Source of the DNA: an uncultured Spirochaetaceae bacterium | Lineage (GTDB): Bacteria; Spirochaetota; Spirochaetia; Sphaerochaetales; Sphaerochaetaceae | Assembly (NCBI GenBank): GCA_944388955.1 | Contig: CALXKJ010000003.1 | Location: forward strand, 82,521-146,520 | DNA: 64,000 nt | Reading direction: 5' to 3' | Shown: in pieces, positions 1 to 8,587 of the stretch | How the letters are laid out: each line of letters opens with the position of its first letter | How positions within the stretch are numbered: the first letter of the stretch is position 1 | Notes under the pieces: generated by a model | Databases searched by the model: none | What the model saw: the letters and a program-made list of their open reading frames with translations, nothing else | Told to the model about the DNA's origin: nothing | Translations under genes and position numbers: made by a program

Positions 1-1216
<1,216 letters not shown>

Positions 1217-1233
1217 TCAGAGAAAAGAGGAAA

Positions 1234-1539
1234 TCACACGATTTCCTTGTCGAGAACTCCTCTGATAGTGAAAGTACCGTGTCTTCCTGTGACACCATTG
1301 CCGCGCACTGAGAGATGGTCAACACTGCCGCGGATTGTGAAATCTATCGTGCCTACATATGAATCGACAATACCTGCGACTTCAAAGCTATCCTCACCTG
1401 TCAGAAAGCCTTTGAAAGTCCCCTCATAGCCTATGAATGAATAATGCCCGTCAATCTTGCCATCTTCCGAAAGATCGAAATCAAAGACAGCGGCAAAGTC
1501 CCCATAAAATGTATCGATTTCCGCACGAACCGAATTCAT
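1234..1539 (-). CDS. Small hypothetical protein (101 aa)
   Basis: An acidic 101-residue protein with no signal peptide or membrane segment. I do not recognise a family. Its sequence alternates short polar and hydrophobic stretches rich in Gly, Asp, Phe and Ile (for example GTIDFTIRGSVDHLSVRG, then GTFTIRGVL), which looks like a beta-rich fold with repeated strands. It lies downstream of nifJ and upstream of mglB on the same strand. No clear Shine-Dalgarno site precedes the ATG, so start and expression are less certain than for its neighbours. It is kept as real because the frame is intact, the composition is protein-like and no other gene explains the interval. Confidence 0.55.
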   Translation of the reverse strand: MNSVRAEIDTFYGDFAAVFDFDLSEDGKIDGHYSFIGYEGTFKGFLTGEDSFEVAGIVDSYVGTIDFTIRGSVDHLSVRGNGVTGRHGTFTIRGVLDKEIV

Positions 1540-1621
1540 AGCTTAATAATACCAATAGAATGGTCTTGAGCAAACACAATAAGGAAATCCCCCGACATTT
1601 TTTTCGCTTTTGCTGTTTTGG

Positions 1622-1651
1622 CAAAAAAGAATGGCTGCCCGAAAGCAGCCA
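1622..1651 (-). terminator. Rho-independent terminator of nifJ
   Basis: On the minus strand a stem GGCTGC/GCAGCC (1633-1638 with 1645-1650, plus one more pair) with a six-base loop is followed by ATTCTTTTTTG. It starts about 25 bases after the nifJ stop codon. Confidence 0.85.
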
Positions 1652-1675
1652 CCCTTATTGTCATCTGACTCAGCC

Positions 1676-4600
1676 TCAGATTGTCTCGCCGAGAACCTCA
1701 CCGCATCTCTGATAGAATGCAAGTCTTTCCTTTGCATCCTCAGCAGCTGCAGCAAAGAGCTCATCAGCATGCTCTGGGTTTGTCTTATAGAGTGAGGCAT
1801 ATCTTGTCTCGCCCTTGATGAATTCCTCATAGTCCGCTGTTGCAGGCTTTGTCTCCCAGATGAATCTCTTACCGCTCTCGAGCCTTGGATCGAAGCGATA
1901 GAGTGGCCAGTAACCAGCCTCAACTGCCTTCTTTGCCTCAACCTGAGAATATCTCATGTTGATACCATGGTTGATACATGGTGCGTAGCAGAAGACGATT
2001 GATGGACCATCATAGGATACAGCTTCCTGAAGAGCCTTCTGAGCCTGCTGTCTGTTGTATCCAAGTGCAATCGATGCAACATATGCATGGCCATAGCTCA
2101 TCATCATGAAGCCCATGTTCTTCTTGCCAACCTTCTTACCAGCATTAGCGAACTTAGCAACTGCTGCCATAGGTGTTGACTTGGAAGCCTGTCCACCTGT
2201 GTTGGAATAAACCTCTGTATCGAGAACGAGGATTGTCACGTTCTTGCCAGAAGCAACTACGTGGTCAACACCACCGAATCCGATATCATAAGCCCATCCA
2301 TCACCACCGATGATGATGACATCCTTCTCTGAGAAGTAATCCTGAAGCTCGATGATCTTGTCAAGGAGAGCCTGAGATGCCGCATCTGCAGCCTTCTCTT
2401 CTGCGAGGACCTTCTGAACTTCCTTCTGTGCTGTGATGGAAGCCTCTGTTGTGTCTGTCCAGAGTGAGTAGCACTTCTCGATAGCTGCCTTGAGTGCCTC
2501 AGAGCATCCCTTAGCGATAAGCTCATCACACTTCATCTTGAGAAGTGTTCTGTTGGAATCGACAGCGAGGCGCATTCCGAGACCATACTCAGCATTATCC
2601 TCAAAGAGTGAGTTACCCCATGCCGGACCACGTCCATCAGCTCTCTTTGTGTATGGGATTGTCGGGAATGTACCGGAGTAGATTGAAGAACAGCCTGTTG
2701 CGTTAGCAATCACTGCTCTCTCACCGCAGATCTGTGAAAGCATCTTCACATACGGTGTCTCACCACAGCCTGCACATGCACCGGAGAACTCAAAGAGCGG
2801 CTGCTTGAACTGAAGACCCTTCACTGTCGACATATTGAGACCATCAAGGTTGTCATATGTGAGACCTTCGAAGAATGTGCAGTTCTCAATCTCGCCATTA
2901 GCTCTCTCTTCTGCAATCGGCTTAAGCTCAAGAGCCTTCTCCTTAGCAGGACATGCTTCTACGCAGACGCCACATCCCTGGCAGTCCTCTGTGTAGACCT
3001 GGATCTTGAACATAAGACCGCGGTCATTCTTTGTATTGGACTTGATAGCATGGAATGTTGCAGGTGCTTTCTCCATATCCTCAGGTGTAATCTGCTTAGC
3101 GCGGATTGCTGCATGCGGACAGGACTGTACGCACTGGTTGCACTGGATACACTTCGTGCTGTCCCAATGTGGTACATAAGCTGCAACGCCTCTCTTCTCG
3201 AGCTTTGCTGTTCCTGTAGGAAGCTTTCCATCGAAAGACATCTGTGAGACAGGAATGTCATTGCCCTCAAGGTGCATGATGCGCTCGATGACATTCTTTG
3301 TGAAATCATCAGCGTCATCCGGAATAAGTCTCTTAGGCTCGTAGCTCTTTGTGATCTTCTCAGGGACCTTGACCTCAACAAGAGCAGCAGAAGCTGCATC
3401 GACAGCTGCCCAGTTCTTGTTGACGACTTCCTCGCCCTTCTTGAGGAATGTCTTCTTGATGTACTTCTTGATAAGCTCAATAGCCTCTGTCTCAGGAAGA
3501 ACATTAGCAATCTTGAAGAATGCAGCCTGCATAACAGTGTTGATTCTCGAGCCAAGACCTACACTTCTTGCGATATCGAGAGCATCGATATTGTAGAAGT
3601 GGATGTGCTTGTTGATGATCTGCTCCTGCATATCCTTTGTAAGATGCTCGAAGACCTCATCTGAAGGAATCTGGCTGTTAAGAAGGAATACACCATTCTC
3701 CTTAAGAGCTGAAAGCATATCATAGCGGCCAATATAAGCAGGATTGTGGCATGCTACGAAGTCAGCATGGTCAATGAGCCATGGCATGTCGAGCTTGCCC
3801 TTACCGAATCTCAGGTGTGAGATTGTGATACCGCCTGACTTCTTTGAGTCATATGCGAAGTATGCCTGAGCATTCATATCAGTGTTGTCACCGATGATCT
3901 TGATGGAGTTCTTGTTAGCACCGACTGTACCATCAGAGCCAAGACCCCAGAACATACAGGAAACAACGCCCTCTGGTGTAACATCAATCTTGTCACATAC
4001 AGGAATAGAGCGGCCTGTAACATCATCGTTGATACCGATTGTGAAGTTATGCCATGCATCGTCGCGTGAAAGGAAGTCAAATACAGACTTGGCATGTGTA
4101 GGTGTGAAGTCCTTTGATGAAAGACCATAACGGCCACCGATAACCTTGATGCCTGTTCTGCCTTCCTGGCTGAGAGCTGTTACAACATCTTCATAGAGAG
4201 GCTCACCAAGAGCGCCTGGCTCCTTTGTCCTATCCATGACTGCAATCCTCTTGACTGTTGAAGGAATGCACTTCACGAGATCCGCAGCGGAGAACGGTCT
4301 ATAGAGTCTGACCTTTACAAGACCTGTCTTCTTGCCATTGCTGTTGAGGTAATCAACAACCCACTCGAATGTGTCAGCAGCAGAGCCCATGATGATAATG
4401 ACATCTGTAGCATCTGGAGCTCCGACATAATCGAAGAGATGATACTGGCGGCCTGTGATAGAAGCTACCTTATCCATGTACTTCTGGACAATGCCAGGAA
4501 CTGCGTCATAGTACGGATTTACAGTCTCTCTTCCCTGGAAGTAGACATCTTCGTTCTGTGCCGCAACCTTTGTCATCGGGTGCTCAGGGCGCTGTGCGCG

Positions 4601-5218
4601 TGAGCGGAAACGCTCGATATACTTCTCATCAACGAGTGAGCGGATATCGTCATAGCTGATTTCCTCAACCTTCTGAATCTCATGAGATGTTCTGAATCCA
4701 TCGAAGAATGCGAGGAAAGGAACCTGTGACTCAAGTGTTGCAAGGTGAGCGACAAGTGCCATATCCATTGTCTCCTGGATAGAAGAAGCACATGTCATTG
4801 CAAAGCCTGTGTTGCGGCATGCCATGACATCGGAATGGTCACCGAAAATCGAAAGCGACTGAGCTGCAAGAGATCTTGCGCTGACGTGGAAGACCGTCGG
4901 GATCATCTCACCAGCGATCTTATACATATTAGGAATCATCAGGAGAAGACCCTGTGAAGCGGTGAATGTTGTTGTCAGAGCACCAGCTGCAAGAGCTCCG
5001 TGAACTGCACCAGCGGCACCTGCCTCAGACTGCATCTCCATGATATCGACTTTTTTGCCCCAGAGGTTCTCGCGGCCCGTGCTGGACCACTGCTCTGCAT
5101 ACTCGCCCATTGGAGAGGACGGAGTAATCGGGTAAATAGCGGCTACATCACTGAAAGCGTAAGCTATGTGCGCCGCAGCGGTGTTGCCGTCAATGGTAAC
5201 CATTTTCTTGTCTGCCAT
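1676..5218 (-). CDS. nifJ: Pyruvate:ferredoxin (flavodoxin) oxidoreductase
   Basis: Single-chain PFOR of about 1180 residues, the usual length. It oxidatively decarboxylates pyruvate to acetyl-CoA, CO2 and reduced ferredoxin or flavodoxin in the cytoplasm of anaerobes. The N-terminus has the typical IDGNTAAAHIAYAFSDV and IYPITPSSPMGEY. Two 4Fe-4S clusters are visible near residues 690 (CIQCNQCVQSCP) and 743 (CQGCGVCVEACP). The C-terminal part holds the third cluster region with CAGCGETPY and the thiamine diphosphate site GDGWAYDIGFGG near 970. An ATG at 5242 is in frame, but AGGAG lies eight bases before the ATG at 5218, so 5218 is chosen. A roughly 250-base leader with hairpins precedes the gene. 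Confidence 0.97.
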   Translation of the reverse strand: MADKKMVTIDGNTAAAHIAYAFSDVAAIYPITPSSPMGEYAEQWSSTGRENLWGKKVDIMEMQSEAGAAGAVHGALAAGALTTTFTASQGLLLMIPNMYKIAGEMIPTVFHVSARSLAAQSLSIFGDHSDVMACRNTGFAMTCASSIQETMDMALVAHLATLESQVPFLAFFDGFRTSHEIQKVEEISYDDIRSLVDEKYIERFRSRAQRPEHPMTKVAAQNEDVYFQGRETVNPYYDAVPGIVQKYMDKVASITGRQYHLFDYVGAPDATDVIIIMGSAADTFEWVVDYLNSNGKKTGLVKVRLYRPFSAADLVKCIPSTVKRIAVMDRTKEPGALGEPLYEDVVTALSQEGRTGIKVIGGRYGLSSKDFTPTHAKSVFDFLSRDDAWHNFTIGINDDVTGRSIPVCDKIDVTPEGVVSCMFWGLGSDGTVGANKNSIKIIGDNTDMNAQAYFAYDSKKSGGITISHLRFGKGKLDMPWLIDHADFVACHNPAYIGRYDMLSALKENGVFLLNSQIPSDEVFEHLTKDMQEQIINKHIHFYNIDALDIARSVGLGSRINTVMQAAFFKIANVLPETEAIELIKKYIKKTFLKKGEEVVNKNWAAVDAASAALVEVKVPEKITKSYEPKRLIPDDADDFTKNVIERIMHLEGNDIPVSQMSFDGKLPTGTAKLEKRGVAAYVPHWDSTKCIQCNQCVQSCPHAAIRAKQITPEDMEKAPATFHAIKSNTKNDRGLMFKIQVYTEDCQGCGVCVEACPAKEKALELKPIAEERANGEIENCTFFEGLTYDNLDGLNMSTVKGLQFKQPLFEFSGACAGCGETPYVKMLSQICGERAVIANATGCSSIYSGTFPTIPYTKRADGRGPAWGNSLFEDNAEYGLGMRLAVDSNRTLLKMKCDELIAKGCSEALKAAIEKCYSLWTDTTEASITAQKEVQKVLAEEKAADAASQALLDKIIELQDYFSEKDVIIIGGDGWAYDIGFGGVDHVVASGKNVTILVLDTEVYSNTGGQASKSTPMAAVAKFANAGKKVGKKNMGFMMMSYGHAYVASIALGYNRQQAQKALQEAVSYDGPSIVFCYAPCINHGINMRYSQVEAKKAVEAGYWPLYRFDPRLESGKRFIWETKPATADYEEFIKGETRYASLYKTNPEHADELFAAAAEDAKERLAFYQRCGEVLGETI

Positions 5219-5474
5219 TTGTACACTCCTCAAATATTTCATGTGGCAAAGCCACTGCCTTTAACCGAGAGGGTATCAGCGATTATATAGAATATCGCAA
5301 CAATCCCCGTTCAGCAACTCTAAGCTCATATTAATACAGGAGAATTTCTCGATAAAGAAGGAAAAGGAGCGGCCCCAGGAGGATTCTGCCCAGAGGAATA
5401 CCAGAAACTGGCCAGAACGGGAATGAGCCCAGCCGCTTCCAATCCTATTAGGAATGACTTGGTTAGCTATGGCT
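5219..5474 (-). other. Long structured leader of nifJ, possible cis-regulatory RNA
   Basis: The 5243-5588 interval has no credible gene. On the minus strand, after the promoter at 5481-5510, the transcript would begin with or just beyond a perfect hairpin GTTAGC-CATA-GCTAAC (5462-5477). A 70-base domain closed by AGCGGC/GCCGCT (5368-5437) follows. It contains the self-complementary CTGGCCAG and is followed by CCTTTTCCTTCTTT. This could be an attenuator or riboswitch-like leader. It does not match the consensus elements I know (TPP, FMN, glycine, c-di-GMP-I, SRP RNA). The inference rests on visible complementarity only. Confidence 0.35.
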
Positions 5475-5480
5475 AACTAA

Positions 5481-5510
5481 TATTTATCATACATCCCAGA
5501 ATGCTGTCAA
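5481..5510 (-). promoter_or_regulatory. Candidate sigma-70 promoter for nifJ
   Basis: Minus strand TTGACA (5505-5510), an 18-base spacer, then TAAATA (5481-5486). An alternative TATGAT (5486-5491) has too short a spacer. The start of transcription would be near 5474. Confidence 0.5.
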
Positions 5511-5530
5511 CAGGAAATTTCATTCCTCTT

Positions 5531-5565
5531 GGAAAAAGAAAAACCGTCTCCCAGCTGAGAGACGG
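5531..5565 (-). terminator. Rho-independent terminator after the 201-aa outer-membrane protein gene
   Basis: Minus strand stem CCGTCTC/GAGACGG (5544-5550 with 5559-5565) followed by TTTTTCTTTTTCC, about 25 bases beyond the stop codon at 5589. Confidence 0.85.
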
Positions 5566-5588
5566 CTCCATGAAATAGATGTGCTTTA

Positions 5589-6194
5589 TCAACCGAAGTT
5601 GAAAAGAACAGCTGCGGAGAATCTTGTAGACTCCCAGCCAGGGGTGAAGATATCACCGATATCATCGGAGCTGAATGGGCCTTCGCAAGGAACAACAGCA
5701 TTGACGCTGATACCGATGAATGTAAGATTCAGTGTGACACCTGCTCTGTAGACAAGATTCATGCCTGAGAATGCCTCACCTGCATTGCTGAATGGGAAGC
5801 CATTCATTGTCCACTGCTTATCTGCATTCACGAACTCAAACTGAGTACCAGCACCGATAGCGATATCAAGACCGATACCATCTGTGATATAGACAGGGAT
5901 GTTGAGGTTGAGTGTAGGAATAACTCCGATGCTGAAACCTTTCTCTCCACTGCCTACTCCGAACCCGAGTGTTGCAGGAATATCGATGGAGAACCATTTA
6001 CCCGGATTGATACGGATGTCAGCACCAAATGAAAGATTATGGAGATTAAGGACATCTACACCCTCATCCTTAACGTCAACGACTGTCTTGTTATATGCTA
6101 CATATGGGCCAAGCTGAAAAATCGGAGTTGATGCAGCCAGTGTTGCCGGGATAATAGCAAGCACTAAAAGAACAATTGCAATTCTTTTCTTCAT
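5589..6194 (-). CDS. Putative outer-membrane beta-barrel protein (201 aa)
   Basis: A Sec signal peptide (about residues 1-20, MKKRIAIVLLVLAII then ATLAAS) is followed by alternating hydrophobic/polar strands rich in Gly and aromatic residues (FGADIRINPGKWFSIDIPATLGFGVGSG, given here only in part as FSIDIPATLGFGVGSG). It ends FNFG, close to the terminal aromatic typical of barrel proteins. These signs suggest a small eight- to ten-stranded barrel. No named family recognised. GGAGG lies nine bases before the ATG. It follows a minus-strand run of lipoprotein genes and may be cotranscribed with them; its own terminator follows. Confidence 0.7.
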   Translation of the reverse strand: MKKRIAIVLLVLAIIPATLAASTPIFQLGPYVAYNKTVVDVKDEGVDVLNLHNLSFGADIRINPGKWFSIDIPATLGFGVGSGEKGFSIGVIPTLNLNIPVYITDGIGLDIAIGAGTQFEFVNADKQWTMNGFPFSNAGEAFSGMNLVYRAGVTLNLTFIGISVNAVVPCEGPFSSDDIGDIFTPGWESTRFSAAVLFNFG

Positions 6195-6274
6195 GTTTTT
6201 AACCCTCCTGGAAAATTTAACTTATCCAGCGTGCTTATTCTCGCACAGCTAAATTCTTTCGTCTATAGAATCTG

Positions 6275-6955
6275 TCACGTCAGATCATAACCATTGCTTA
6301 TAAGCGTAGCCGCTACAGCTTTTGCAAGCTCCTCAGGGGAGATGGAATCGAGAATCTCATTGAGTTTCTCATTCTCTCTCTGATAATAAGAATCAACAGC
6401 AGCAGAGACTGCATCTGTTGCTTCATTTTTCTCCTCGTCCGCCACGATATCTGCCATCAGCGAAAGATATTTATCCTGAAGCACAAGCTTGTCTTTCTCA
6501 AGCTTGTTCAGATACTGATTCGCCTCTAGCTCGTATGTCTTGTCGAGATCTTTTGTCCTCACGGATACGATAGTCCACACCGTTCCATCTGGAGCTGTCC
6601 AGCTCTGCTCTGTCTTTATGCCTCTGATGGACATGCTGACAGTCTGCACAGTAATCTGCTCGTATGCCGCGAGCACTGATCCTTCAGAATCATTTGAATA
6701 GACAGAGACAGCATCATTCAGCATAACCTGGAGCTTTCTCGAGAGATCTGCTCTTGCATTCGCATCGGCCGCGGTCCTGCTATTCTGCTGAGTAGACAGC
6801 TTTGCAGAGCCTACACCGTAAACATATTTGTTGCTCTGAGGAACTTCCGTGGTCCAGATAGGTGAACCATCGGCATTCTTCTCCGTAATATCTGTTTCGG
6901 TAGCACAGGAAGCGAGCATTATAGCAATAACAAGAATAACAAAGAGCTTTTTCAT
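6275..6955 (-). CDS. LPP20-type lipoprotein (226 aa)
   Basis: Lipoprotein with lipobox LASC (Cys at residue 17). The pattern PIWTTEVPQSNKYVYGVGSA, followed by Ala-rich AADANARADLSRKLQ, is typical of the LPP20 family: a short beta strand with a 'GVG' turn and a helix that starts with repeated Ala. The C-terminal half is helical and acidic. The function of LPP20 proteins is poorly known; they are envelope lipoproteins, and related folds occur in flagellar FlgT-like proteins. It is the third gene of a tight minus-strand set (8348, 7732, 6955), 15 bases after its upstream neighbour, and a paralogue of the first gene of that set. Confidence 0.75.
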   Translation of the reverse strand: MKKLFVILVIAIMLASCATETDITEKNADGSPIWTTEVPQSNKYVYGVGSAKLSTQQNSRTAADANARADLSRKLQVMLNDAVSVYSNDSEGSVLAAYEQITVQTVSMSIRGIKTEQSWTAPDGTVWTIVSVRTKDLDKTYELEANQYLNKLEKDKLVLQDKYLSLMADIVADEEKNEATDAVSAAVDSYYQRENEKLNEILDSISPEELAKAVAATLISNGYDLT

Positions 6956-6970
6956 TCAAACCCTCCCCTT

Positions 6971-7732
6971 TTACAGCTTTGCGCCCACTAAAGCCGTATA
7001 TGTCCTATTATCGGGGTCATAGTAGTAAGCAAGTACCGTGAACCCCTTAAGAATATTGAAGCCAATCTGATAGGAATACGACATCATGTCTGTGTTTTTC
7101 ATCGTGATTTCCTCATTGACCGCAATAATTGATTTCTGATGATTGAGAACAAGATTCACAGCCCCCTCATAAGCGGCGGCATTGATGGAATCCTGAATGT
7201 AGTAGTATTCACCCACGGTACCGACTGCGAATGCATATCCTGGAACTTCGATAGAAGATGCAACCCATGTTCTATCATGATCCCACTGGATTCTTGTCCC
7301 ATCGCCATACTTTATGAAGGCAACAGCACCTATATCACCGCCGTACCAGATAAGGTCCTCAATTTCCATACCTGCCATCACTGTTTCATAGACAGTCCCA
7401 TCGTATGAGCCAGAAGAATAAACACGGAAACTGTCCCTGTCATGGCGTGTATCTGTAATCATATCGAGATCCGCACGCATTCTCAGGCTCTGCGAAAGAG
7501 CGACCATCGTGCAAGCGTTCTCCAAAGCTTTCCTATACGCCGTGTTCTTATCTGTATAAGGGCCGGAAATGCCCATGTATACAGAGCCTTCATATTCTTC
7601 ATAATCGCTGAATACACGATTGAAATCAGAAGACTGAGCCGCGGCCAAAAATGGACTCTGCGGCATGAATACCGCAAAGCCCATCATCAAAAGTGCAATA
7701 ACAGCAGTTCTGATATATACACGTTCCGACAT
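6971..7732 (-). CDS. Exported hypothetical protein with LPP20-like pattern (253 aa)
   Basis: The N-terminal hydrophobic segment (about 9-30) ending LAAAQ is a probable signal peptide. Downstream, MGISGPYTDKNTAYRKALENA resembles the GxG...A...A signature of the neighbouring LPP20-type proteins, so I infer a related fold. The rest is rich in Tyr and Asp (YYYDPDNRTY near the C-terminus). The start codon is one base from the stop of the upstream lipoprotein gene, so translation is probably coupled. Role unknown; probably periplasmic or on the inner face of the outer membrane, acting with the two flanking lipoproteins. Confidence 0.6.
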   Translation of the reverse strand: MSERVYIRTAVIALLMMGFAVFMPQSPFLAAAQSSDFNRVFSDYEEYEGSVYMGISGPYTDKNTAYRKALENACTMVALSQSLRMRADLDMITDTRHDRDSFRVYSSGSYDGTVYETVMAGMEIEDLIWYGGDIGAVAFIKYGDGTRIQWDHDRTWVASSIEVPGYAFAVGTVGEYYYIQDSINAAAYEGAVNLVLNHQKSIIAVNEEITMKNTDMMSYSYQIGFNILKGFTVLAYYYDPDNRTYTALVGAKL

Positions 7733-7733
7733 A

Positions 7734-8348
7734 TTACTCAGTTACGCTGACTGATCCAAAATACTTGCTGATAGCTGCATCCATCATTGCGTTAGCCTCT
7801 TCAGCAGCTTCATTCTTCACAAATGCAGTCTGTGTCTGTGCAATTGCATCTGATACTGCGCCATACATCTGATCAGCGACATTCTCTACAGGGATACCAA
7901 CGAGAACATATACTCCGCCTTCAGCATCAATCCACATATCTTCCTGCTTCGAGCCGGAAAGGAGTGCCTGTGCTCTCTGCTTTGCAACTGTCTCAAATGC
8001 ATCCATTGCCTGCCTGTTCATGTTGCTGCCTGCATCATTTGTGTATGTCGTGATGATTTCATCAACAGCTGTCATAACCCATTCAGCAATTACATTTCTG
8101 GCTTCTGCCTGTGCTCTCTTCATGGAATTCATCTGGTTGGACATCTTTGCATAGCCAACTGCGAAATGAACATCCTGTGTTGACTGATCAGCATACACCC
8201 AATCCGGCATTGGAACGCCATTAAGACCAAGAACCTGACCAACCTGAGAAGCTACCGTCTTATTCTCACCAGAAATAGTTGGCTCTGTAGATGCACATCC
8301 AGCAAGAACTACAAGTGCTGCAATAGCGATAATTGCAAACTTCTTCAT
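7734..8348 (-). CDS. LPP20-type lipoprotein (204 aa)
   Basis: Lipoprotein with lipobox LAGC (Cys 18) followed by ASTEP. PMPDWVYADQSTQDVHFAVG and the Ala/Arg-rich helix start MKRAQAEARNVIAEWV match the LPP20 family layout. It is the first gene of a three-gene set of exported proteins. GGAGG lies about nine bases before the ATG, and a strong promoter is at 8508-8537. Its relation to the protein at 6275-6955 (shared order: lipobox, PxW, GxG/AxGYA, Ala-rich helix) suggests local duplication. Function unknown beyond an envelope location. Confidence 0.75.
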   Translation of the reverse strand: MKKFAIIAIAALVVLAGCASTEPTISGENKTVASQVGQVLGLNGVPMPDWVYADQSTQDVHFAVGYAKMSNQMNSMKRAQAEARNVIAEWVMTAVDEIITTYTNDAGSNMNRQAMDAFETVAKQRAQALLSGSKQEDMWIDAEGGVYVLVGIPVENVADQMYGAVSDAIAQTQTAFVKNEAAEEANAMMDAAISKYFGSVSVTE

Positions 8349-8507
8349 ACCTCATCCTCCTCAATTCTCGGCAGCAGACAACTCCTGCTACCGTAATCTA
8401 GGTAATATACATAATTCTGTTTGTGGTTCAGACGCAGATAACGATTTCTTTATATCCGAGACAAGAATAAAGAAAAACGGAAGCTTCTCCCCACACTCAA
8501 CATAGGT

Positions 8508-8537
8508 ATTATATTCATCCATTTATTTTGCGGTCAA
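8508..8537 (-). promoter_or_regulatory. Sigma-70 promoter for the lipoprotein operon
   Basis: Minus strand TTGACC (8532-8537), 18-base spacer, TATAAT (8508-8513). It would drive the three exported-protein genes starting at 8348, giving a leader of about 150 bases. Confidence 0.75.
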
Positions 8538-8587
8538 CAAAAATAGGAGCTTCTAGAGGCCATCATTAAGACGGTCTCCATCATCTA

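Noticed and set aside
5368..5437. Hairpin domain as SRP (4.5S) RNA or a known riboswitch
   Set aside because: The conserved SRP loop bases (GGAAG with AGCAG) and the core motifs of TPP, FMN, glycine and c-di-GMP riboswitches are absent on both strands.
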